DNA from: Oscillospiraceae bacterium
Lineage (GTDB): Bacteria; Bacillota; Clostridia; Oscillospirales; Acutalibacteraceae
Reading direction: 5' to 3'
DNA length: 64,000 nucleotides
NCBI GenBank assembly: GCA_015066105.1
Contig: SVOY01000005.1
Location: 62,001-126,000 of the forward strand
Position 1 is the stretch's first letter, and every line of letters starts with the position of its first letter. Positions 34,428 through 42,856 of the stretch are shown here, piece by piece. The position numbers and the translations under genes are program-made. The notes beneath the pieces were generated by a model. That model searched no databases and had not been told where the DNA came from. It worked only from the letters and a program-made list of their open reading frames with translations.

Positions 34428-35444
34428 TTAAAGCAGCTCATCAAAATACCTGATATTGGCCTTTTCCGCCTTGAGCTCGCCGTTCTGGATTTTCTTGATA
34501 ATTTCAACTATTCTGTCATTGATGGGAGTAGGCACACCGTGCTTTCTGCCGAATTCGCAAACAACGCCGTTGATAGCGTCAACCTCACAGGGCTTGCCCT
34601 TTTTAAGGTCCTGAAGCATTGAGGGCTCAATAAGTCTGTGCTTTTTCATTGCAACGGGAAGAAGAGCCGTGCCGAAGGCGCGCTTGAGTGCGCCCTTATA
34701 ATAGAACAGACCTACAATATTTTTGCCCTGAACGGGAGCAAACTCTGTACCCGAAGCGTGACCTACGTCAATGCACTCCTTCATACAGCGGATTGCAACC
34801 TTTTTTGCAGCCTTATCCTCTGAAACATCGCCGAAAACACCGCCGACAACCGTACCGAGACCCGAGAAGGTGGCATTGATAAGGAGCTTTGACCAGCGAG
34901 CACCCATAAGGTTAGTTTCCTCATGCACGGGGCACATATATTCAAGAAGCTTTTTAACCGTAGCAAACTGCTCGTCGGTGATGCCCTTCATTTTACCCAT
35001 ATGGAAGGAAAGGCTGTCCTTTTCGCTTGTAAGCTCACAGACACCGGGCTCAACAAGTGCTGCGCCCCATTCAACGGCACAGCCCATTGTGCGCTCCTCA
35101 CCGATAATCTCGGCAATGCCGGGCTCGGGTATACCGTTCTGCAAGGTTACGATAACACCCTTTTCAGAAAGGAAGGGCTTAAGGAAGGTAACAACCTCCT
35201 TGTTGAAAAGCTGCTTTGTAAGAAGAATGATAACATCATACTCGCCCGACATTTCATCGGGAGTAATTGCCTTTACGGGAACGGTCATTTCAACTGTACC
35301 CGTAATTTTTGCGCCCTTTTCGTTAAGTGCGGCAACGTGTGCCTTGTTGCGGTTGACAAGCTCAATTTCACCGCCGTTTTTTGTGATGAAGGCTCCGAGG
35401 ACCGTGCCGAGTGAGCCCGCACCGTAAATTGCATATTTACCCAT
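34428..35444 (-). CDS. 2-dehydropantoate 2-reductase family protein (ApbA/PanE)
   Basis: 338 residues, normal length. Rossmann NADPH loop KYAIYGAGSLGTVLGAFIT at the start. DVIILLTKQLFNKEVVTFLK and VIVTLQNGIPEPGIAEIIGE (QNG motif with Asn) are followed by C-terminal ARWSKLLINATFSGLGTVVG, carrying the catalytic Lys/Asn set. KKGKPCEVDAINGVVCEFGR near the end is typical. It may make pantoate for CoA, but the family includes other ketoacid reductases, and no panB or panC is nearby. Confidence 0.85.
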   Translation of the reverse strand: MGKYAIYGAGSLGTVLGAFITKNGGEIELVNRNKAHVAALNEKGAKITGTVEMTVPVKAITPDEMSGEYDVIILLTKQLFNKEVVTFLKPFLSEKGVIVTLQNGIPEPGIAEIIGEERTMGCAVEWGAALVEPGVCELTSEKDSLSFHMGKMKGITDEQFATVKKLLEYMCPVHEETNLMGARWSKLLINATFSGLGTVVGGVFGDVSEDKAAKKVAIRCMKECIDVGHASGTEFAPVQGKNIVGLFYYKGALKRAFGTALLPVAMKKHRLIEPSMLQDLKKGKPCEVDAINGVVCEFGRKHGVPTPINDRIVEIIKKIQNGELKAEKANIRYFDELL

Positions 35445-35544
35445 AGCTTTTTCTCCTTTTATGTAATTTTATTACAAACTGATTTTATCACGGTTCAAAC
35501 AATATTTCAATAGCAAAGTGACAATAATATTCACGGTGATAATT

Positions 35545-36852
35545 ATGAATTCCTTATGGCTTAACGAAAACTGTCTGCCCCAGTTTCCCTCGCTTCACGG
35601 TGAGCACAAAACCGACGTGCTTATTATAGGCGGCGGACTTTGCGGCATACTGTGTGCAAACGAAATGAAAAAGCTCGGCGTGGATTACACCCTTGTTGAG
35701 GCAGAAAGAATCTGCCGAGGCACAAGCGGCAACACCACGGCAAAAATCACGTCTCAGCACTCCTTTATCTATAACACGATAACTAAAAAATACGGCTCGC
35801 AGGCGGCGGAAAAATATTACACAAGCAACGAAAAGGCTATTGAAGAATACACCCGTTTATGCAAGAGCATTGACTGCTGCTTTGAGCGCAAGGATAACTA
35901 TATTTACACTCTTTCAGATGAAAAAAAGCTTGAGGATGAAATGAAGGCTCTTGAAAAATTCGGCGCAAGGGCAAGGCTTGTGCCCTCAGCTTCGGCTTTG
36001 CCCTTTGACGTGCTCGGCGCGATAGAATTCCCTTTGCAGGCTCAGTTTGACCCCATAGCCCTTGTAAGTGCTCTGGTGCCCGGAATGAAAATCTACGAAA
36101 ACACCCGTGTTCTCGGCTTTGACGGCAAATATTATTACGGCAGAAATTTCCGCATTACCGCCGATAAGGTTATTGTTGCAACACATTTTCCCGTTTTCAA
36201 CAAGCACGGCTTGTTTTCAATGAAGCTTTATCAGCACCGCTCCTATGTCATTGCGCTGAAAAATGCCGCAAGGCTTGACGGAATGTACCTTGACGAAAAT
36301 GAAAAGGGGCTTTCCTTTCGCAACCACGGTCAATATCTGCTTTTGGGCGGCGGCTCACACAGAACGGGCAAGCAGGGCGGCAACCTTCGTGAGCTTCGCG
36401 AAACGGCAAGACGGCTTTATCCCGAAAGCGAGGAAGCTTTTCATTGGGCGGCGCAGGACTGTATGAGCCTTGACGGACTGCCCTATATAGGTCAGTATTC
36501 CAAAAGCACACCTGACCTTTTTGTTGCAACGGGCTTTAACAAGTGGGGTATGACCCTTTCTATGGTGTCGGCACTGATTTTAAAAGACCTTATTTTCGGC
36601 AAAATAAACGATTATGCCGATATTTTCTCCCCGTCGCGTTCAATGCTTCACCCTCAGCTGATGATAAACGGCTTTGAAACGGCAGTAAGCATGCTGACAC
36701 CCACAAGGCCGCGATGCCCCCACCTGGGCTGTGCGCTTAAGTGGAACAAGGATGAGCACAGCTGGGACTGCAGCTGTCACGGGTCAAGGCTGGATAAGAG
36801 CGGCAAGGTGATTGAGGGGCCGGCAAACGGGCGAAGCGAAGCTTCGCAGTAG
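35545..36852 (+). CDS. FAD-dependent oxidoreductase with C-terminal Rieske domain
   Basis: 435 residues from the ATG at 35545 (GGTGAT upstream); a start at 35518 has no ribosome site. DAO fold: KTDVLIIGGGLCGILCANEM is the FAD loop, then CRGTSGNTTAKITSQHSFIY, and the Rieske domain from residue about 375: CPHLGCALKWN and WDCSCHGSRLDKSG supply the two Cys and two His ligands of a 2Fe-2S cluster. This DAO-Rieske fusion is known, with unknown substrate. The last residues (ANGRSEASQ) come from a palindromic repeat that overlaps the gene end. Confidence 0.85.
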   Translation: MNSLWLNENCLPQFPSLHGEHKTDVLIIGGGLCGILCANEMKKLGVDYTLVEAERICRGTSGNTTAKITSQHSFIYNTITKKYGSQAAEKYYTSNEKAIEEYTRLCKSIDCCFERKDNYIYTLSDEKKLEDEMKALEKFGARARLVPSASALPFDVLGAIEFPLQAQFDPIALVSALVPGMKIYENTRVLGFDGKYYYGRNFRITADKVIVATHFPVFNKHGLFSMKLYQHRSYVIALKNAARLDGMYLDENEKGLSFRNHGQYLLLGGGSHRTGKQGGNLRELRETARRLYPESEEAFHWAAQDCMSLDGLPYIGQYSKSTPDLFVATGFNKWGMTLSMVSALILKDLIFGKINDYADIFSPSRSMLHPQLMINGFETAVSMLTPTRPRCPHLGCALKWNKDEHSWDCSCHGSRLDKSGKVIEGPANGRSEASQ

Positions 36853-36871
36853 GGGCGGATATCATCCGCCC
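36829..36871. repeat. Palindromic repeat overlapping the 3' end of the DAO-Rieske gene
   Basis: GCGAAGCTTCGC (36836-36847) lies inside the last codons, and GGGCGGAT-ATC-ATCCGCCC (36853-36871) follows at the stop. These two adjacent palindromes resemble short intergenic repeats of gut Clostridia, from memory. Confidence 0.55.
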
Positions 36872-36936
36872 TAACTTTACAAGTGCAAAAAATTAAGGTC
36901 ATTTTGTTACTGTCAAAGCTATACACTGAACCAAAA

Positions 36937-36959
36937 CCCGCCACGAAAACCGTGGCGGG
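36937..36959 (-). terminator. Terminator of the beta-mannosidase gene
   Basis: CCCGCCACG and CGTGGCGGG around AAAAC; TTTTGG follows on the minus strand. A CACTACTAACTGCTTACTA tract lies between it and the stop at 36988. Confidence 0.8.
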
Positions 36960-36987
36960 TCCCTTAGTGCTCACTACTAACTGCTTA

Positions 36988-39525
36988 CTATTCCTGTCGT
37001 CCCTTTTGTCCGTAATATACCCACTGACCTATGTTCTCGGGCTTGATGAATACCCTTGCCCTTTCCTTAAGGTCATAAAGCTCACTGCTTTTGGGCTTGA
37101 TTGCATTTGCGCACATAAGTGAAAAGCTTTCGAGCTGCTGCCTTTCATCAAGCTTTTCGTCAATTTTCATTGTAACCGTTCTGCTTTCACCGGGCAAAAG
37201 GTCAAAATAGTTATCTGAAAGTGGCAGCGTGGAAAGGCTGCTTTCCACACGAACGAGCCTTGCAAAGCGGTCACTTTTGACGGTGATTGCAATTTTGCCC
37301 TCCCTCGCCTCGGCGGTGAGCTTCATTTCCGGCTTTGTGAGCTTAAGCTCCTTTTCAGGCTTAAAGAGGTAGGTCTTTTCGTTGATGAGTCTGCCGTTTT
37401 TATAAAGCTCCGCCTTTACGCCTGTGCGTGTAAGGTCAAAGTGCTTGCTGAGCTGTTTTTCATAAAGGGTAAAGCACTCGTAATTTTCAAGAGCTCCAAC
37501 CTCAAAATCGCGGCTCTTTTCCTGCAGAACACCCTTTTCAAAATCAAAGATTGTGCATCTGAGGGTAAGGCTTTGCTTTTTGGGCTTATCGTTGAGAATG
37601 TAAAGCTTAACCTTGCCGTCGGTATCCTCGATTGAAACAGAAACAGGTGCATTGAAATGCTTTGCGCGGTACTGCAGTGCCTTATAGTTGCCGTAGTAGT
37701 CCAGGCTTGCCCAGGAGCATACACCCCAGCAATCATTGAACTGCCAATAGATTGAGCCGTTACAGCGACCCTTGTTGCGGCGCCAATGCTCCGTTGCATC
37801 GCTGATGCATTCAAGCTGAGTTACCTGTGAAAGGTAAATAAGGTCCTCAAATTTTTCCGGCAGGCGGAAGCGCGAGGCTATGTAATAAAGCATTTTATCG
37901 TTACCGGAGTTGCACTTCTGATGAGCCATAAACACGGGTGAATGGATATCGTAATCCTCTTTTTCGGCAAAGGTGCGTATTGTTTTGATGTCGGGAAGTG
38001 ACTCAAAGCCGAACTCACTGCAGAAGCGTGTCATACGCTTGCGGTAATACTTCATATTCTGCAGGCCGTGCCATACTGCCCAGAGGTGAATGTCGCCGTA
38101 GTTGTCGCTGTCAACATCCTTCATATGACCCGTGCCGCAGGGTGAGCCGGGAATAAAGGGTGTGTCCTCGTCATATTTTCTCACCTCTTCGGGGAGAATG
38201 TTGTGGAAAAACTTCTCGGTCCATTTGATATATTTAGGGAAGTTCAGCCAGCCCATTGACATTGTTTCAATTTCATTGTTGCCGCACCAGAGAGCAAGTG
38301 AGGCGTGATGGCGAAGACGCCTGATGTTATATTCGATTTCCTTTTTAACATTAGCAAGGAAAGCCTCATCAAAGAAGGGATATGCCTGGCAGGCAAACAT
38401 AAAGTCCTGCCAAACGAGAATACCCTTTTCGTCACAAAGGCCGTAAAAATCGTCGCTTTCATAATATCCGCCGCCCCAGACACGAATCATATTCATATTT
38501 GAATAAAGGGCGGTGTCAAGAAGATATTCAATCTTATCCCTTGTAAAGCGGGTAGGAAGTGAGTCACCGGGGATAAAGTTTGCACCCTTGATGAAAAGGG
38601 GCACACCGTTGAGAATAAAGCGGAAGGTTTCGCCGTATTCGTCGGGGCTTCTGTCAAGCTCTATTGTGCGAAGACCGATTTTCTTTTCAAGGCTGTGGCT
38701 TACTTTTCTGCCCTTTTTAAGCGTGGCGGTAACGGTATAAAGTGCCTGCTTTGTTTTGCCGTTCATTTCGTGAGTCCACCAGAGCTCGGGGTCTGAAACA
38801 ACAAACTCAGCTTCACAGCCCTTTAACTTCATTGCCTTACCCTCGGGTGAGGTAAGGGTAATTTCCGCCTTTTCATCCTCGCAAAAAACGCCGTCAAGGC
38901 TGACTGTTACGGTAAAGCTGCCGTCGTCATTTTTCTTCTGACGGATTTTCATATCCTCAATTTTGCCTTCGCTTCTCATTTCAAGATAAATCCCGTCGCC
39001 GATACCGCTTACGGGAAGCACGGGGCCCCAGTCCCAGCCGAAGTGGCACTGCGGCTTGCGAATGCGCACGATACCGTTCTGGCCGTTGCTGTTTGGGGGC
39101 GTTTTTTCCTTTTCGTAGCGCTCCTTTACATAATTGACGGGTGACTCAAAAACAATTTCAAGCTTATTTTCGCCTGCCTTGAGATATTTTTTAACATCAA
39201 ACTCAAAGGCAACAAAGCAGTTGTCACCCTCGCCGATTTTTTCGCCGTTTATGTAAAGAGAGCAGATTGTGTCAAGCCTTTTGCAGATAAGCTTAATCTT
39301 TTCGTTTTCAAGCTCCTTTTGCGTAAGAGTGAAGGTCTTTTCGTATTTCCAGTCCCTCTGTGCCACCCAATAAACATCCTTCTCATTTTCGCCGTAGAAG
39401 GGGTCCTTTATAATTTTTGCCGCCATAAGGTCAAGATAGTTACAGCCTGGCACCGTTGCCTCAAGGCTGTATTCTCCCTTAGTATCTGCAAGGGTCCATT
39501 TTCCGCAAAGTGATTTTACAAGCAT
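36988..39525 (-). CDS. GH2 family beta-mannosidase
   Basis: 845 residues, family-typical. N-terminal sugar-binding domain begins MLVKSLCGKWTLADTKG. The beta-mannosidase signature QCHFGWDWGPVLPVSGIGDG is present, unlike beta-galactosidases. The TIM barrel has RVWGGGYYESDDFYGLCDEK, LWCGNNEIETMSMGW (acid/base Glu after Asn) and RFCSEFGFESLP (nucleophile Glu). SIYWQFNDCWGVCSWASLDY follows. No signal peptide, so it works inside the cell on manno-oligosaccharides, releasing mannose from non-reducing ends. It is monocistronic; no mannan transporter or mannanase is directly linked. Confidence 0.93.
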   Translation of the reverse strand: MLVKSLCGKWTLADTKGEYSLEATVPGCNYLDLMAAKIIKDPFYGENEKDVYWVAQRDWKYEKTFTLTQKELENEKIKLICKRLDTICSLYINGEKIGEGDNCFVAFEFDVKKYLKAGENKLEIVFESPVNYVKERYEKEKTPPNSNGQNGIVRIRKPQCHFGWDWGPVLPVSGIGDGIYLEMRSEGKIEDMKIRQKKNDDGSFTVTVSLDGVFCEDEKAEITLTSPEGKAMKLKGCEAEFVVSDPELWWTHEMNGKTKQALYTVTATLKKGRKVSHSLEKKIGLRTIELDRSPDEYGETFRFILNGVPLFIKGANFIPGDSLPTRFTRDKIEYLLDTALYSNMNMIRVWGGGYYESDDFYGLCDEKGILVWQDFMFACQAYPFFDEAFLANVKKEIEYNIRRLRHHASLALWCGNNEIETMSMGWLNFPKYIKWTEKFFHNILPEEVRKYDEDTPFIPGSPCGTGHMKDVDSDNYGDIHLWAVWHGLQNMKYYRKRMTRFCSEFGFESLPDIKTIRTFAEKEDYDIHSPVFMAHQKCNSGNDKMLYYIASRFRLPEKFEDLIYLSQVTQLECISDATEHWRRNKGRCNGSIYWQFNDCWGVCSWASLDYYGNYKALQYRAKHFNAPVSVSIEDTDGKVKLYILNDKPKKQSLTLRCTIFDFEKGVLQEKSRDFEVGALENYECFTLYEKQLSKHFDLTRTGVKAELYKNGRLINEKTYLFKPEKELKLTKPEMKLTAEAREGKIAITVKSDRFARLVRVESSLSTLPLSDNYFDLLPGESRTVTMKIDEKLDERQQLESFSLMCANAIKPKSSELYDLKERARVFIKPENIGQWVYYGQKGRQE

Positions 39526-39590
39526 AACGCACCTCTTTTTTCGTTTTCTTCATTTTTATTATAATAACATTTTAACAAGGGCAAGTCAAT

Positions 39591-39617
39591 GGGGGCTACA
39601 CTTAATGTGTAACCCCC
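39591..39617 (-). terminator. Hairpin downstream of the DUF3048 gene
   Basis: GGGGG-C-TACAC and GTGTA-A-CCCCC pair across TTAAT. There is no good T-run on the minus strand, so termination is uncertain. Confidence 0.45.
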
Positions 39618-39633
39618 TCTGATTTGATTTATT

Positions 39634-40695
39634 TTACTGTGCCGCAGAGGTTGAAGCTTCCTTTTCGGGGATTGTAACCTCAGAGGCACCTACACCGATA
39701 TAGCTTTTACCTGTATTGATTTTAATCGGCTTTTTATCAAGGTCATAAAGCTTTACGGGTGCATCCTCGCTTTCCTTTTCCCAGAGTATCTGCCTTACGG
39801 TGCCCTTTGTGGCGTAGTAGCCCGTACCGCCCTTCCAGTCAATTTCAACAAGCACCGTGCCCTGGTAGTTTTTAACCTCTGTCTGAAGGATAATCACGTT
39901 GTCAAAGGCAAGCTGCTTGCCGCTTTTTCCGTCCGTATGCTTTTCGCCGTTGTGCTGCTTGAGATAGGTTTTGGCTTTTGCATCATAGGTGAATCTGCTT
40001 TCGTAATAATTTGAAAAGCCTGCCGTAATATCCTCACATTCATTCTTGAATTTGAGAGTCTTCTGCGAAAAATCAAAAACCGTATCACCGAAGTCCGAGG
40101 GAATTTCCTTGCTGAACTTATACTTGTCAAAAATCTTATCCATATTTTCGCCCTTGAGATATGCGGTGTGCTCAAGGGAATAGGACTGAAGCCTTTCCCG
40201 GTCTCTTTCAAAAACAAGGGTATCACCGGCCTTGTTGCCGTCGATATAGTCTATGCCTATTCTCTGAAGCGTGGGGGTGCCCAAGGTTTCGTTACTGCCG
40301 TAGCAGAAATAAACGGCACCGAAGCCCTTTGCAAAAATCGGGAAGTAGTAGCGGCAGCTTCTTATGGAGCATACGCTCGGCACACTTCTGTAATCGCTGT
40401 AAAGGGCAAGCATTCTCGTTATGCCGCCCTCAGCGGGGAATTCCATAATAATATCCGCCTCGCTCACGCCGTACTGCGGAAGAGCGGCAACTATATTGTT
40501 GACGGTTACCGCAACGGGACGGGGTCTTGAATTATCCTGCTTTTTTTCACCCGTGAGAAAATTGTAATAAACCGGCTCAGCCTTAGCTGTGGTTGTCGGT
40601 GCGGTTGTCGTGGGTTCTGCAACGGGCTCCTCTTTTTTGCAGGCCGTCAGAAGCAGCATTACCGCAACAAGGAACAAAATCATAAGCTTTTTCAT
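39634..40695 (-). CDS. DUF3048 (YerB-type) lipoprotein
   Basis: 353 residues. Lipobox at the N-terminus (LLLTACKKEE), then a Thr-rich linker (EPTTTAPTTTAKAEPVYYNF). Two DUF3048 segments follow: RPRPVAVTVNNIVAALPQYG then SEADIIMEFPAEGGITRMLA and SVCSIRSCRYYFPIFAKGFG, and the C-terminal LAFDNVIILQTEVKNYQGTV. Anchored outside the membrane. YerB-type proteins have no established biochemical role. AAGGTGTGTGATTGA precedes the ATG. Confidence 0.9.
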   Translation of the reverse strand: MKKLMILFLVAVMLLLTACKKEEPVAEPTTTAPTTTAKAEPVYYNFLTGEKKQDNSRPRPVAVTVNNIVAALPQYGVSEADIIMEFPAEGGITRMLALYSDYRSVPSVCSIRSCRYYFPIFAKGFGAVYFCYGSNETLGTPTLQRIGIDYIDGNKAGDTLVFERDRERLQSYSLEHTAYLKGENMDKIFDKYKFSKEIPSDFGDTVFDFSQKTLKFKNECEDITAGFSNYYESRFTYDAKAKTYLKQHNGEKHTDGKSGKQLAFDNVIILQTEVKNYQGTVLVEIDWKGGTGYYATKGTVRQILWEKESEDAPVKLYDLDKKPIKINTGKSYIGVGASEVTIPEKEASTSAAQ

Positions 40696-40779
40696 TCAAT
40701 CACACACCTTAAAATACCTTTTTAATAATATTACTCCATTACGGCGAAAAAATCAATAAAATAGCAAAAAACAAAAAAG

Positions 40780-40812
40780 AAAATCCGTCGGGGAGGATAC
40801 CCGACGGATTTT
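40780..40812 (-). terminator. Terminator of the PepSY-like gene
   Basis: AAAATCCGTCGGG (40780-40792) and CCCGACGGATTTT (40800-40812) form a perfect 13-base stem, with T-rich minus-strand continuation. Confidence 0.9.
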
Positions 40813-40857
40813 CCGCCTCATTTTCTTATGAAGCCTCATTCAAAATTACTTTTGGGG

Positions 40858-41214
40858 TTATCTTTTAAAGAGACTGCTGAAAAGCACCTCGAAAAACAGC
40901 TCGATTTTATCACCAAGGCCTCTTACAGCCTCTTTTTCAGCGTCAACAACTCTGCCGCTTGATACAACAACCTCGCAGGAATACTTTACCGAATAGGGCT
41001 TGCAGAATTCAAGCTCATAAACCTCGCGGCCGTCGTCATAATCCTTTCTTACCTCAAGGAATTTAACCTCCGACTGCTTGACATCAAAGTAATCAACGGC
41101 GATTGCCTTTGCATCATCTGCCGAAATACTTGCCGCAAATGAGGGTACTGAAAGTGAGAGCATAAGCACGAATGCAAGTACGAGTGATGATAATTTTTTA
41201 AAGTTCTTTTTCAT
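40858..41214 (-). CDS. Small secreted PepSY-like protein with amphipathic tail
   Basis: 118 residues. Signal peptide MKKNFKKLSSLVLAFVLMLS ending SFAAS. One PepSY-type domain: SADDAKAIAVDYFDVKQSEV, then a tyrosine-rich KPYSVKYSCEVVVSSGRVVD strand pair. The C-terminus (LGDKIELFFEVLFSSLFKR) is a hydrophobic, aromatic amphipathic helix. PepSY domains often inhibit or tether secreted proteins. AAAGGTGGATTATT precedes the ATG. It is an independent unit with its own terminator. Confidence 0.7.
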   Translation of the reverse strand: MKKNFKKLSSLVLAFVLMLSLSVPSFAASISADDAKAIAVDYFDVKQSEVKFLEVRKDYDDGREVYELEFCKPYSVKYSCEVVVSSGRVVDAEKEAVRGLGDKIELFFEVLFSSLFKR

Positions 41215-41349
41215 AATAATCCACCTTTCAAATTTTCTTTTTATTAAACCTGAGAGCCTTTTGTTTCTGCTCTCTTTTGTTTACACCCATATAATACACT
41301 GAGAAAATTAAAGGATGATTAGAATTTTTAACTTTTAAAAAAAAATAAA

Positions 41350-42684
41350 TCAGACGTATTTCTTTTTATTTACATAATAGATTATCACGGAAACCACAAG
41401 CACGGCAAAGAAAATACCGGCACCCGTAATTAAAAAAGCGGGCATAATGTCCATAATTCCGTAAAGAAAATTATCATTCTCGGTCTGATAGGACACGCTT
41501 AGTGTTTCATCGTCAAAAATGATGCTTCTCTGCTCGGCAACGTGAGTATCCTCAATAACGCTTTCCTCTATAAATTCCTCCACCTGCTCAAGGCTGTCAA
41601 AATAAAGAGTCTGCTCTGAAAAAAGATTGTTGCCCGTATTGGTGTAACTGTTTTCCTTCTGAGTATAGCTGTAGCCCAGCTGTTCAACGGTAATGACATA
41701 TTTGCCGTTTTCGTCAATATGGTATTCGTCGCCCGAGATAAGGATATACATAGCCCTTTCTCCCGTTACAAAGTCCTTGAGCTTGCAGTATTCGCGTTCA
41801 GCCTCTTCTTCGGTATCGTATTGGTAGCCGACGCCGTCGTAAAAATTGAATATGCTATGGCTTGAGGTTTCAACCCACCCGAAAACAAAGGGCAGAAGCA
41901 CAGAGACAACAGCAATAAGGGAAAGTATTATTGCGGTTGTTTTTATTTTTTTACGGCGATACTCATGCTGTCCCGGAGTCAGCGAGTCATCCGCAATGCC
42001 GTATCTTTTATAAATAAGAGAACGGACATAAAGGCTGAAAAATGCACCTGCCGTTACGGCAACAGCAAAAACGATAAGCATAAAATCGTTGTAACGGATG
42101 CTGACTATAAGACCCGCAAGGGTAACAAAGGATAAAAAGGTGACGGCAGTTAAATATTTTATTGCCTTTTTCATTGCCTCGTCACATTCCTTTTTCACCT
42201 CGTCACCCGAGCCCTTAAGGCTTGAAACAAGGTTGTTGAAGGCAATCAGTGAAACGGTGACCGAAGAAGCAAGCAGCAACAGCACAATAACATAGCCGGC
42301 CCATATATAATTGTAATTTATTATGTCACCGCTTATATATGCAAGCAAAAGTGCGGCCGCGCCGAGAACTGCCGAGGCTATAGAGCAGTCGGTAAATTTT
42401 ACCGTTGCTTTTTCTATAAGATATTTTATACGCTCCTCACTTTTTGCATTTTTCTGCTCCTGTGATTCCTTTACAAGCCTTTCGCCGCGAAGAATCTCAT
42501 CAACGGTTACTGAATAAAGCTCTGCAAGGGCAGGCAGCATCATAATTTCGGGACAGCCCTCATCACGCTCCCATTTGCTTACGGTTTTGTTTGAAACGTT
42601 TAATTTATCGGCTACCTCCTGCTGGGTCATACCGTTTGCTTTTCGCATTGCAGAAAGGAATGAGCCGATAGTTTTCTTTTCCAT
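41350..42684 (-). CDS. Xre-family HTH protein with membrane domain
   Basis: 444 residues from the ATG at 42684 (AAGGAGG upstream). The ORF could start at 42720, which lacks a site. N-terminal HTH_3: FLSAMRKANGMTQQEVADKL then NVSNKTVSKWERDEGCPE, and LAELYSVTVDEILRGERL. At least four membrane segments follow at about 110-150, 180-230 (LSFVTLAGLIVSIRYNDFML), 255-280 and 420-440 (FLITGAGIFFAVLVVSVII), with an extracellular segment of about 130 residues before the last helix. Such membrane-bound Xre proteins are common in Clostridia, and their signals are unknown. Confidence 0.8.
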   Translation of the reverse strand: MEKKTIGSFLSAMRKANGMTQQEVADKLNVSNKTVSKWERDEGCPEIMMLPALAELYSVTVDEILRGERLVKESQEQKNAKSEERIKYLIEKATVKFTDCSIASAVLGAAALLLAYISGDIINYNYIWAGYVIVLLLLASSVTVSLIAFNNLVSSLKGSGDEVKKECDEAMKKAIKYLTAVTFLSFVTLAGLIVSIRYNDFMLIVFAVAVTAGAFFSLYVRSLIYKRYGIADDSLTPGQHEYRRKKIKTTAIILSLIAVVSVLLPFVFGWVETSSHSIFNFYDGVGYQYDTEEEAEREYCKLKDFVTGERAMYILISGDEYHIDENGKYVITVEQLGYSYTQKENSYTNTGNNLFSEQTLYFDSLEQVEEFIEESVIEDTHVAEQRSIIFDDETLSVSYQTENDNFLYGIMDIMPAFLITGAGIFFAVLVVSVIIYYVNKKKYV

Positions 42685-42752
42685 AAAAAGGTCCTCCTTA
42701 CAAATGTAATCTTCCGGCAAGAGGCCACCGGTATGCCACCGGAAAAAATCAA

Positions 42753-42783
42753 GGGTGACGGATATATTCTACACCCGTCACCC
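42753..42783 (-). terminator. Terminator of the two-component operon
   Basis: GGGTGACGG (42753-42761) pairs with CCGTCACCC (42775-42783), with TTGATTTTTT after it on the minus strand. Confidence 0.8.
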
Positions 42784-42856
42784 ATATTCTGCAATACGCA
42801 GACATATTTTTCAACTCACGTAAAGTAGATTTTGTCCACGCTTCGTAGAAAAAGCC

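Noticed and set aside
34771-35427. 218-codon plus-strand frame opposite the panE-like gene
   Set aside because: Shadow of the reductase, which has clear family motifs; the plus frame has no ribosome site or recognisable domain.
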